This document shows, piece after piece, positions 24,717 through 34,741 of a stretch of DNA of 64,000 nt. Below the pieces are notes generated by a model, which was not told where the DNA came from, did not search any database, and saw nothing but the letters and a program-made list of their open reading frames with translations. The position numbers and the translations under genes were made by a program. Each line of letters starts with the position of its first letter. Position 1 is the stretch's first letter. The stretch is from Epinephelus fuscoguttatus. Lineage: Eukaryota > Chordata > Actinopteri > Perciformes > Serranidae. Location: assembly GCF_011397635.1 (NCBI RefSeq), contig NC_064773.1, forward strand, positions 32,931,449-32,995,448, written 5' to 3'.

Positions 24717-24856
24717 CCTAGTAACAAAACCTCTCGATTATTCCATTGGTTAGAATTCTGCCAAGGAAGAGGCCGAAACCTCCGGTGGGCGGGGTTAGCA
24801 GCGTTCCCTGGCTGGCCTCGCAGTTACACTGAAAAAGTCACTTTACTTTCGTTTTT
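24717..24856 (+). promoter_or_regulatory. b2m: MHC-type X1-Y module, GC box and interferon-type element upstream of b2m copy 2
   Basis: CCTAGTAACA at 24717-24726 is identical over 10 bp to the X1 box of copy 1. ATTGG at 24745-24749 again starts exactly 28 bp after X1. A GC box (gggcgggg) lies at about 24787-24794. 'actttactttcgttttt' at 24840-24856 is an ISRE-like tandem of GAAA cores on the minus strand. Intervening bases differ between the copies, so spacing and boxes appear to be what is kept. Confidence 0.7.
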
Positions 24857-24923
24857 GACAGCGAAGCAGCTAGTTATACAAAAATATTACATTATCTTAT
24901 AGAGACCAACTAAAGGCGAAATC

Positions 24924-25439
24924 ATGAAGGCAGTTGTCTCCGCGGTTCTCGTCGGTCTGCTGTATCTTCTCCCGTCAATGGCTAAAGATGGTAAGTAATC
25001 TACTGTATTTGTATCAGCACCAAGATATTATCAAATGGCGCAGTGTTATTACACGGAGGGCCCTAAAATGGCTGGTAAGACCAGGCTGCTGGGTTTTTAC
25101 AATAGGTAGCCTGTATGGTTAAGTGTCTACCTTTACACTAAATGTGAAGAAAAGAAAGAAATAAAGGAAAATTTTTGAGCGGTGTGTCAGAATAGTGCTA
25201 AACTATCACTTGAATTTAAAGGTCATGTTAATGTCTTCGAGGCGCTCTGACGTCGTAAATGTGAAAACAATAGAGCTGCGACGGTGTGTATGGCGCGCCG
25301 ATTGTTGACTGAAATTAACATCAACACTTCACCACATTTAGTTCCCAACAATGATTACAAAAGTGCTTTGGTTTCTTAAAAATGGTTTTTAACTAGATTT
25401 ACAGTAGTATTGTGAACTTTGTCAAATTTACGCTATTAT

Positions 25440-25473
<34 letters not shown>

Positions 25474-27625
25474 CAAATGTAATGCCAAAGTTAAATCTCA
25501 ATGCTAATTTAAATGTCAAATCTAAATATAAATATTAAATGTAAATGTTAAATATAAATATTAAATCTTAATGTTAAATTGTTAATCTATGTGCTTGGTT
25601 AAACTAAATGTTTAGCTAATAGGTAATTTAACACTGCTAGATATAGATTTAGAATTTATGTATGTATTTAGATTCAATGTTTAGATTTAAATTAAACACT
25701 TTGATTTAGTATTGGAATTATATGTAACCTTTTATTTTTACAAGAAAAGTAAATATGTCAAAGTTCACATTTTGCTGTCAGTCTGGTAAAAAAGTGACAT
25801 CACTTTTTGAAACGTTGTGGTGAAATCTTATTTTCAACAAATCCTCTCTGTACATGTGTGAACATTTTTCTGTTTCTTGGTAGCTTCACCCATAGTTCAG
25901 GTGTACAGTCGAGAACCAGGAGAGTTTGGCAAACCCAACACCCTGATCTGTCATGTGAGCGGCTTCCACCCACCAGAAATCACCATCGAGCTTCTCAAGG
26001 ATGGAAAGGAGATTCCCGGAGGAAAGCAGACTGACCTGGCCTTCGAAGAGAACTGGCACTACCACCTAACCAAACATGTGCGCTTTACCCCAATCAAAGG
26101 AGAGCAGTTTTCCTGCAAAGTGACTCATATGGGAAAGATCAGAAATTTCGAGTGGGGTATGTATCTGTCTCTGATGGTTTTTCTTTGTCTACAGTCTGCC
26201 ATGAGTGTTAGGTTTACCATGTAAGTATGTTATTTTAGAATGAGAAGACGTAGCCAATAGATGATTCACAGACTGCTACATTTTATACAGTAACATGCTT
26301 TACATTACGCTATGCCACGACATTACTATATTATACAATATACATATGAGATATGACATACTGTATATATCATATACAGCTATATCTGCTTCATAATAAT
26401 ATTGACAGAAATATAGATTATATAGATACCACTATATCATGTATAAGATAAAATAAATAACCTTTTTCTTGTTCTCTCACCCAATAGCTCCATGCTATGA
26501 CTGTTTGTTACTAGGGCCTGACCGATATGGATTTTTTGGGGCCGATGCCGATTCCGATATCATGGAATAAAAAAAATCCAATAACAGATATGTTGGCTGA
26601 TTAAATGTTTATGTTTTTCAATTTAAAAAAACCCAAAATACCTGCTTTTGATGGATTAAATATAGTTCAAACACTCGTTACAAAGATATAAATTGAAGGA
26701 AGAACATTTTACTCTTTTCAAATACTTTTTTTATCATAAATTGTGTGGAACAAGCAGCATATGAACAGTTTGAACACACAATAAATCAAAAATATGATGT
26801 GCATAAAGGCAGTAAACCTCTGGGAAGTAAAATAATCATGCAAAGTCTATATGAATTAAGACATTCACATGTATGTTCACAGTACCAGAGTTCTTCTTAT
26901 TATTGCCAATTTAACAGAGGTAGGACATCATTTCTAAGTAAAACACCATAATCCCTGCCCCTTTATTAAAGGGTGAAATATGATGAAAATATGTGTCAAC
27001 ATTAGCATCAATTGGCCAACTTTTGGCCGATTGCCGATTATTCTCCAATGGCTATAATCGGCCAATTAAATTGGTCGGGCCCTATTTGTTACTACTTTTA
27101 ATTAACTTTTTAAGACTTTAGAAAAAAATAAAACGAACTGAAACAATATTGTGTGCTTACAAAATTAACTAAAATACAATAAAAATATACAGTAAATATT
27201 TAGTTTTAGGTTTGGAAAACCTATTCTGAACTAAATAAATTTTGCCCCTTACAGATATCCCCCATATTATATAAAAAAAAAAATTAAAACTGAATATTTT
27301 ATGCCTCCGCACCTGTCAAAGCTGTGGCCAGCGGCACTACGTTTTCGGGTTGTTTGTCCATCCATTCGTCCATCCCATCCTTGTGAACGTGATATCTCAA
27401 TAACGCCTCATGGGAAATTCTTCAAATTTGGCACAAATGTCCACTTGGACTTAGCAATGTACTTAAAAGTTTTGGTGATCATAGGTCAAAGTCAGTGTGA
27501 CCTTGTCTGTCTCATTTTCATTTACATGATATAACAAGAACACCCTCAGAATTAAAAAAAAAATGAATTTGACACAAATGCACCTGGACTTAAGAATAAA
27601 CTGATTAGAAGTTTGTGGTCGAAGG

Positions 27626-27667
<42 letters not shown>

Positions 27668-28188
27668 ATTCATACAATATACTTTACATTGTTTTAACAT
27701 CTGGGAAAAAAAAGTCATTTTGAAGGCGTGGCGGCTTTTATTTTGCCGTGGCAGTGCGCCACGATCAATTACATGTAGAGGAAACCCTGTCCTCTTTGTT
27801 GTCGGGGGGACAATGTGTGTCGAGCATCCATGATTTCACTGTCACGGAAAGCAAACCCATTCTGGAAACTGAAACTAAACCGGACTGAAAACAAGAATTA
27901 GAAATCAAAAATCAAGTTTCTATTCTGTGTTGTTACACGGTTACCAACCAAGTTCTAAGATACTTAACTCTATTAGATTAAATTAGACTACTGAAAAAAT
28001 ATGAACTGTTTTATCAGTTACCCTGATGATATGTCACAAGTACAGCATGTGTTTCAGGCTGTAATTTCAGTTGTTGTGGAAAAAACACTACTGTGCACTT
28101 GCAGCATCTACACTGTCCTTAAGTGAGGTGCTAGAAAGAACAGGTTCTCAACATGTTTCTCTTTATTTCCACAGAATCAGATATGTAA
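24924..28188 (+). CDS. b2m: Beta-2-microglobulin, tandem copy 2
   Basis: Three coding exons (24924-24990, 25884-26156, 28175-28188; 354 nt, 117 aa). Exon 2 is 273 nt, the same as in copy 1, and all phases agree. The signal peptide MKAVVSAVLVGLLYLLPSMA is unlike that of copy 1. The Ig C1 domain keeps both cysteines ('LICHVSGFHPPEIT', 'FSCKVTH'), 'QTDLAFEENWHYHLTKH' and the WESDM end. Charge differs from copy 1 at several exposed positions (for example Lys/Arg in 'HVRFTPIKGEQ'), so the copies may prefer different class I heavy chains (inference). Intron 2 (about 2 kb) carries a hAT element, a nuclear-receptor-motif repeat and a (TA)n run. A 3' UTR intron is likely (28213-28313). Confidence 0.96.
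25442..25470. repeat. (CA)n microsatellite in b2m copy 2 intron 1
   Basis: About 29 bp of CA dinucleotides, followed by roughly 150 bp of AT-rich, 'aaatgtaaa'-like simple sequence. Confidence 0.95.
26512..27084. mobile_element. Non-autonomous hAT transposon in b2m copy 2 intron 2
   Basis: The ends TAGGGCCTGACCGAT and ATTGGTCGGGCCCTA are imperfect inverses. TTTGTTAC lies at 26504-26511 and again at 27085-27092, an exact 8-bp target duplication, which is typical of hAT transposons. Subterminal 'ggccgatgccgatt' and 'ggccgattgccgatt' repeats mirror one another. The 573-bp body has no transposase. Confidence 0.88.
27297..27625 (-). repeat. Second copy of the nuclear-receptor-motif repeat
   Basis: It starts 'ttttatgcctccgcacctg', then 'ggccagcggcactacg' and inverse versions of the units in the 7404-10467 copy ('ttcaaatttggcacaaatg', 'tccacttggactta'). 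An oestrogen-response-like palindrome with one mismatch lies at 27490-27502. The far end runs into a (TA)n tract. Confidence 0.7.
27632..27665. repeat. (TA)n microsatellite
   Basis: About 34 bp of TA dinucleotides directly after the preceding repeat copy, in b2m copy 2 intron 2. Confidence 0.95.
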
Positions 28189-28433
28189 GCTCTTTGCTCC
28201 GGCTTACTACAGGTGTGTACCATTTTCATTCTCATTATTCAATTCAGTAAACAAGTCATTTGTGCAGTTTTTGTGTGAGTGATCCTGATTTATCCTTTTC
28301 TCTATAACCACAGGGCTTTCGCACGGTCTCAGGAAGACGAAGACGATAGGAATAATTGGCCTTCAGACCTTTTCAGTCTTGACAACATGAACTTTCTAAA
28401 TGGGTCTCTTGTGTTTGTTAATGCAGTAGCTGA

Positions 28434-28465
28434 CAAGGAAACTATAATTTTTTATAGTTTCCTTG
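28434..28465. other. Perfect 14-bp-stem hairpin in the b2m copy 2 3' UTR
   Basis: CAAGGAAACTATAA and TTATAGTTTCCTTG are perfect inverses separated by TTTT. The site falls in the predicted terminal 3' UTR exon, so the transcript could fold into a stable stem-loop. Confidence 0.85.
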
Positions 28466-28624
28466 ATAGCTAACAGGAAGCAAACAGGGACCAAAGTTGT
28501 TGCCCTAGCAACAGTACAGCAATGAAAAGGTTGATAATCTTGGGTTTTACTGGGAATGTTTGAGCATCAGCAAATCGGAGAAAAGATTGCGCTTCAAAAT
28601 CCGCTGTGTTTTTGTATGAGAAAT

Positions 28625-28630
28625 AATAAA
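28625..28630 (+). other. b2m: Poly(A) signal of b2m copy 2
   Basis: AATAAA within 'gagaaataataaatggcag', about 440 nt after the stop on the genome and closer on a transcript with the 3' UTR intron removed. Confidence 0.65.
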
Positions 28631-28975
28631 TGGCAGTAAAGCTTCATTAAGTAGTTGTTGACCACTGGATGTGTCTTTTAGTGTGCAACCAGCCTGAAAC
28701 TGATCCTGTTAATCATAACTAAGGTATAGGGTATGTGATGTATGAATGGCCAGTCTGTTCTCCAAAATAATGTGCTTGAACAAAAATATTGCCAAGTCTT
28801 AGGGCTGCTGTGAAACTGCACCTACTTAATGCAATAAAAATAATTGTCTTGTGTGTATCGACGCAATAGACAAACAAGAATGGACGGCAGAGGAGATGCT
28901 TGCACACCAATGTAACAGGGCTAGAAAGCCACAGAAGGTCCACAGGCTGAAATCAATACAATATAGTTCCAGTCC

Positions 28976-29010
28976 TTTCAGTCCTTGACTATGATAGTCA
29001 AGGACTGAAA
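28976..29010. other. 35-bp palindrome downstream of b2m copy 2
   Basis: Arms of 17 bp (TTTCAGTCCTTGACTAT and its exact inverse) flank a single central G. It lies past the predicted poly(A) site, so it is probably not in the main transcript. Confidence 0.9.
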
Positions 29011-31291
29011 TGTTTGCTGCTGTTTTTACTCACTCCTTTTTTGCACTTTGAGCACATTTTTTTGTGCACAGATGTCTTACATAAATAGATTTTTATTTTG
29101 CATTGATCTCAGCCTGTCGACCTTTTTGTGGCTTTTGCCCAGTAATATTGGTGTGTGGGTATCTCCTCCGTTTCATGCACACAATTATGAAATCAGCTTT
29201 GAGTTCCCTTCATCAGTGGAATCTGGCATGTGCTGTCAGACATGAGGGCTGATGGCTCACTGTTTGATCCTTGACAGGAAGTGTCCAGTCAACAGTGAGC
29301 GCACAAAAACAAACTAAAACTTTATCACTAAGGGGAGTTATCATTTGATTTAAAATATTGCTTCATGGAGCTTTACAGAAACCTTTTAAAATTATAGCAG
29401 ATGCACATCTGCATTCCTGTGTGTTTAATGCTTAATCTGCAAAGGCTTTCATCTTTACTTTACTCACTAATGTCAATGTAAATTAAATTGTTCTTTAATT
29501 ATCTATTACACATTTTGCCTTGTAAAGTGCTAAGAGAAGATAAAGCATATTCTTTTCCAGTTTATTATAAAGGATGTCTGCCATACCTGTGCACTCTTGT
29601 GTTGTTTCTGAAGAATATACAGATTTACTCTGTTAATGTATTTTATATAATTTGATTGGGTAATAAAAGTGTTCTTGACATCAAATTGAACAAATGTGTC
29701 ATGTGTATTTCAAAGTTCATTTGGATCAATTCCAAGATGTCATGCCTGTTCATTTTATTGAGTTCACATTGTTCATTTCACAGCACAGTTCCGGAGGAAA
29801 AGGGGCCGTCAAAGTGGAATGACAGTAGCTGTGCTTTAGAGTCCAAAGGATAGGTTAATATTATTTTGTATTTAAAGACAATACTCAGGTGTCCATATAA
29901 TCACTGAAACAGGCTGTGATCATTCCTCCTGTTACTACTGGCAGTTAGGAAATCCCTTCCTGTAACACATTTCCAAGTTATTGAGTTAAGGAGAACAAAG
30001 TCCACAGTGTTCTGTGGAAAAATATACTCCAAAGTTCAACTCAAATTATTGTGAGACAGACAAATCAAATGGGTATCTTCCGCAATTACTCTCTTAGTAG
30101 TAGTCTATTAGTGTAACTATCCCTTCATTGCAACTCACCTGTTCCTTCGGAAGGTGTCCACTGTATTAAATCTGCTGAAACCTCACACTGGGTTCAGTTT
30201 AAGTCCTTTCTTTATTGCATTGCAACTGTATAATAGGAACTTCTAGGTATAATAATTCTTTGTGATATTGGCCCAGCTGTCCTTCAGTATCCTTATTTAT
30301 TCTGACCAACACCACTCTTGAATGTATATCTATCCTTTTTGTAACTTTTTTATTTAGGAAACAGAACATGAGGGCATCATGGGTGTTACAAAGTCAAATC
30401 ACCGTACATTTTTTTCTCTTACATCTCGGCATACAGTGTCACACTTGTCTCTGGTGTTTATACACAATCCATTTCTCCCAATATTTTGTATGTTTTTCTA
30501 GCTCAAGCCTTAAAATCAAAGTCATTCCACACAGCATATTTTGTTTATAAGCCCCAGCCATTAGGCCAGTGTTAGAGGATCAGCTTGCAACCTCTTGCAA
30601 GTTATGGCTTTCCTGCTACTTGCCAAAAGTATCTTTAATAAATATTTATTGTTGTGTGGGACAGTTTCAGGTATTTTTTCTAGGTATAATGTAGCAAATG
30701 AGTAGACTAACTCCATTCCAATTATCTAACACATTTTAGCATGCTTTAAGACATACTTTATACTTGTTATTTCAACTTATATAATTCTTTAGGCTTTAAA
30801 ACAGAGCGACTTTTATTTCCTCCCAGGGATCAATAAAGTATTTCTGATTCTGATTCTGATTCAGATACATTTTGGAGTATATTCCACATAACAAGAATGT
30901 GCATTTAGTTCTTCAAGCAGATGTGGAAAGAATGAGGTGTTGTCAGATGCATTGCTTTATTTATTTATGTATTTATTTGCAAAGGCTTGTTTGTATTAAG
31001 AGATTTATCAAATTACAATGCAGGAGCAGCTCCAAAAATGTCTCCGGTTTCCATTGCTATGTGCTATGTGCTATGGAAAATATGATTTTAAAAAGAAAAA
31101 GTAAAAGTACAAAGATACTTATCAAAAAACAAAAGAGGCAAAGAACAAAAACTAAACCAAACCAAAACAAAAAAATAAATATAAGGATACTATTGGTTAT
31201 ATACAGTCTATGGTTATATACAGAGGGGATGTACTAAACTACACCTAAGGGACATTTTGATGTACAAACATGTTAACACATGAATGGATCA
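29011..31291. other. Spacer between b2m copy 2 and irak3; no gene recognised
   Basis: AT-rich DNA. The short run 'tctgattctgattctgatt' near 30846 follows 'gggatcaataaagtatt' and looks like the 3' tail of a LINE or SINE. No host exon was seen. Confidence 0.45.
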
Positions 31292-31613
31292 GGGGCGGCA
31301 CGGTGGTGTTGGTGGTTAGCACTCTCGCCTCACAGTAAGAGGGTTGCTGGTTTGATCCCGGGCGTGGGAGCCCTTCTGTGTGGAGTTTGCATGTTCTCCC
31401 CGTGTCAGCGTGGGTTCTCTCCGGGCACTCCGGCTTCCTCCCACAGTCCAAAGACATGCAGATTGGGGACTAGGTTAATTGATAACTCTAAATTGTCCGT
31501 AGGTGTGAATGTGAGCGTGAATGGTTGTTTGTCTCTATGTGTCAGCCCTGCGATAGTCTGGCGACCTGTCCAGGGTGTACCCTGCCTCTCGCCCGATGTA
31601 GCTGGGATAGGCT
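31292..31613 (+). mobile_element. SINE with tRNA-like head, 3' truncated
   Basis: The head 'ggcggcacggtggtgttgg' is followed by a Pol III A-box-like TGGTTAGCACT and a B-box-like 'ggtttgatccc'. The family body runs 'ctgtgtggagtttgcatg...tgtcagccctgcgatagt...gtagctgggataggct'. The tail with GAAT repeats seen in the other copies is missing. No target duplication was seen. Confidence 0.75.
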
Positions 31614-32003
31614 GTGACCTCTATGCCAAATTTAAGCCTCCCAGGGCAAAAACTGGCCGCTGAGGGGTGGGGAATTGTTTTGTGGACCAACAAAGCAACC
31701 AACAGAGTGTGCTATAGAGCTTCTGGTTGCAGTTTTGCAGGTCACAGTTTTCTGGCATGTAGGACAGCCTGTATGGCACTGCATTAGGTTTCTCCACGGG
31801 AACCTCAAACTTACAACAGGCAGCTGTGCTATTATATGTCACCTTTGCTGGTTGTGTTCAGACTGGTAAAATATGTGGGCCTAAGTCCACTTTTATACTC
31901 TTAACCTCATACTGTGGGCATACTTGGATACACAGCACATGAAAGATTCATCAGGGTAGTTTGACTGCAGAGCCTTTAGAGGAACATAGCCTTTAGAAAC
32001 ATT

Positions 32004-34012
32004 TTAAAGGGACAGTTCACCCAAAAAAAAAAAAAAAAAACTACATTTTTTTTTTCTCTTACATGCAGTGGTGTTTAACAGTCTACATGTTTTGGTATGA
32101 GCTGCTGAGTGTTGGAGATATCGGCGATGGAGATGTCTGCCAATTCTCCCCAATATAATAGAACTAGATGGCAGTCTGCTTGTGGTTCTCAAAGCAACAA
32201 AAATGATACATTTGAAAAACTCAACAGAATTATCTCCAGAAATCATGAAATAGTTATCCACAGTTATCCACAACAAGGCCTGTTGTGTGCAGTTTCATGT
32301 AGGAACGATTTTTTGTAGGTTTTGTTTCAGCATTGGGGGGAGGTTTGAGGGTCCTCTGCCAGAAAATTTGGAGTGTCAAACACTTAACCTCTTGCATTCT
32401 GGTTGACTGTATGCACCTGTTTGTAAATTTTCTGCATTCAAATACACTTATTCTAAATACCAAGGGTGTCATCTCAGAACAAGAAGCTTGTGCTCATGGC
32501 AGTGCGAGATGTAAACATCAATGGCATCCTCAGCTGAGCTGTAACAGTTATGCTGCATTCCATTTACCTCAGAGGATGGACCATGTTCCAGTTCTACAAG
32601 TTGGAAAACCAAGATGTTGGCAAAACCAGTTCCACCAGTTTAGCTACTGCAATACCAATTGCTAACAATGCATTACGCTGTATTTTGCGCATACAAACAC
32701 TGTGGCAACATATCCACACATAGAAGGTGGATTGGACTGTGTGTACAACTGTTTTATAGGACCCATCTAAGACAGAAGTGTTAATAAACAGTGTATTACC
32801 ACAGCTTTGACTTTTGTTGATGGTTGTTGCAGCCATCTTGGATTTTGAGGTCTGGTTTGTAAGGTTCCACTGACTTTTGGGGGGCGTTCCAGTTGAAATT
32901 CTTGACTGGATACTTGGAAATTCCAACTTCCCAGTGCAAATGAAGTACACCACTGGCTTAGTGGTGCTAGGAGAGTTTGCAGTAGACTCGCTTCTCCATG
33001 TGTGGTGATATAGCATGCGGAAGAAAGAAAATTGTTCCTACATGCAGTGTTGGGCAGCACAGTAATAGAATTACTTTTTCCAGTAACATGTAGTGTAACT
33101 ATTTACCAATAAAATTTCAGTAATAATATTACAGTTACCCCAAAACCAAACAACTCGTCACAACATTACTTTTGTTATCACCCAACTACTGACTTGAAAT
33201 ACAACATCACATCAGTAGCATCATTTTCGTAATCATCATGCCGCGCAGGCACGTCACAAAGCAGCAAGCTAGTTTGGAAGATGGAAACGCGTACCTTTGC
33301 AGCTGAAAATATTCCCATTACTTAGATTTTTCTCGGGTAGAAAGATGACAAGAACACTGTTTCTGCAGGTAGACATGCTAAAACGCTTTTCTGGTCTCTG
33401 GTCTGAAACACCAACTACAACCAACAGCACAACAACGTGGAGCTCCAGGAAATACACTCCACCAGTGGTGGCTATGGCCCTACTCAGGCTAAACAACCAA
33501 AACTGGATTTAACTCTTGGGCAGCTGCAGCTATAAAAAATTAATGAAGCTTGTGCTGGATATGTTGTGGATGGAATTTTGCTCCACAAGTGACTCATAAT
33601 TCAGGCAGAGCCTTGGGAAAGTACTGGTCAAAGACAACTTCGGAAAAAAAAATCATATACACTTCATCTGGCATTTGTTACATTTACCTGGGATTACCCT
33701 GACATTCACATAGAGGCATACATCTGAATTTTGGGGAGATACTCAATTACCAGTTTTATGGAGTGTACGGAAAAGTAATAGAATGAGTAGCTAGCGTAAC
33801 AAATTACTGTTGGAAGGAAGTAATAAGTAACATAATGTTATTACTTTAGAGAAGAGTAATGAGTTACATTTTTAGAGTAACTAGCCCAACGCTGCCTACA
33901 TGAAACTGCTCACAGGTTTGTGGATTATTTTGTGTAACATAATTTCTGGATAGAGACATTGCTGTTTTTCAATGTAGCCTATCTGTTTTGCACTTTGAGC
34001 AAAACGGATACA
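32004..34012. mobile_element. Large palindromic TTAA-type MITE, disrupted
   Basis: It begins 'ttaaagggacagttcaccc', as in the 14245-14614 element. The block 'gtgcagtttcatgtaggaac' near 32287 recurs inverted around 33030-33044 and 33895-33920, and 'cagaattatctccagaaat' is inverted near 33950. The far terminal TTAA end was not found, so the element is truncated or diverged. An 850-bp hAT element sits inside the second arm. Confidence 0.6.
33045..33894. mobile_element. Non-autonomous hAT transposon nested in the palindromic MITE
   Basis: The ends CAGTGTTGGGC and GCCCAACGCTG are inverses with one mismatch. CCTACATG occurs at 33037-33044 and 33895-33902, an exact 8-bp target duplication. Subterminal 'gtaactattt' and 'agtaatgagttac' motifs are typical of a widespread fish hAT-derived family. 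No transposase frame. Confidence 0.9.
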
Positions 34013-34047
34013 TTGTAGGCCTACAAATAACATATACATGCATATAT

Positions 34048-34052
<5 letters not shown>

Positions 34053-34081
<29 letters not shown>
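34053..34081. repeat. (TA)n microsatellite
   Basis: About 29 bp of TA repeats preceded by 'catacata' steps, about 660 bp upstream of the irak3 start. Confidence 0.9.
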
Positions 34082-34741
34082 CTCATACGTTTTAATAAAT
34101 TCAGCGTCATACTTGTGTTTGTGTCGTCTGGTGAGTAGCTGTCCGTCATTCAGGCTACTCATTCTACACTGCACTTCAAAATAAATGGAAATTATCTGTA
34201 CTGTACTATCTGTAGGCTTTTTTTTTTTTTTTTTTACAAACTCGACACATTCCCGAGTCACTCGCGACCCACCAGTTAAGAACCACCATAAGCTAAATAT
34301 ATTCTAGTGTATCTTCAGTAGATTTTTATTTATTTATTTAGGCCTATCAAATAGCCTAAATACACAGATATTAAAGTTTGTAGGGGCAAGCATGAACATT
34401 ATATCATGAATGTTACTGCAAGGAGGAAGCCTAACTACGCGACTTCTCACGTGACATCCAACTCCGTCGGCAGTCTTTAATACTGACATTCATATTGGAA
34501 TTTGGAAGCGAACGTCGCGCGACACCTCCGTCGCCATTGTGTGTTTCCCTGTTGTAATTCTGGGTTTTTTTTTTACTTTAAAGTTTGAGTCTGTCCTTTG
34601 ACTCAACGAAGAATGACCTCATCAGTTGTCAGAGAGCTACATGAGCTACGCAACGGGAGGAGGGAGTTTCCGTATTTGAGCAACACTTAAACCACCGTAG
34701 CGTAAGCGCTGTGTGTGGACCAGTGCCCTCCTGTCTGTCAG

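Noticed and set aside
29011-31291. A further b2m or class I gene after copy 2
   Set aside because: No Ig C1 motif (CHVS or SCKVTH) appears in any frame beyond 28188.
31292-31400. Possible tRNA gene
   Set aside because: A- and B-box-like sequences are part of a repeated SINE with a long body; a cloverleaf is not maintained.
32594-33016. 140-codon minus-strand frame
   Set aside because: It spans the disrupted palindromic MITE. No splice partners or recognisable domain.
34715-34741. Upstream GTG extension of irak3 exon 1
   Set aside because: The first ATG at 34742 gives the family N-terminus; a GTG start would be exceptional in a vertebrate.
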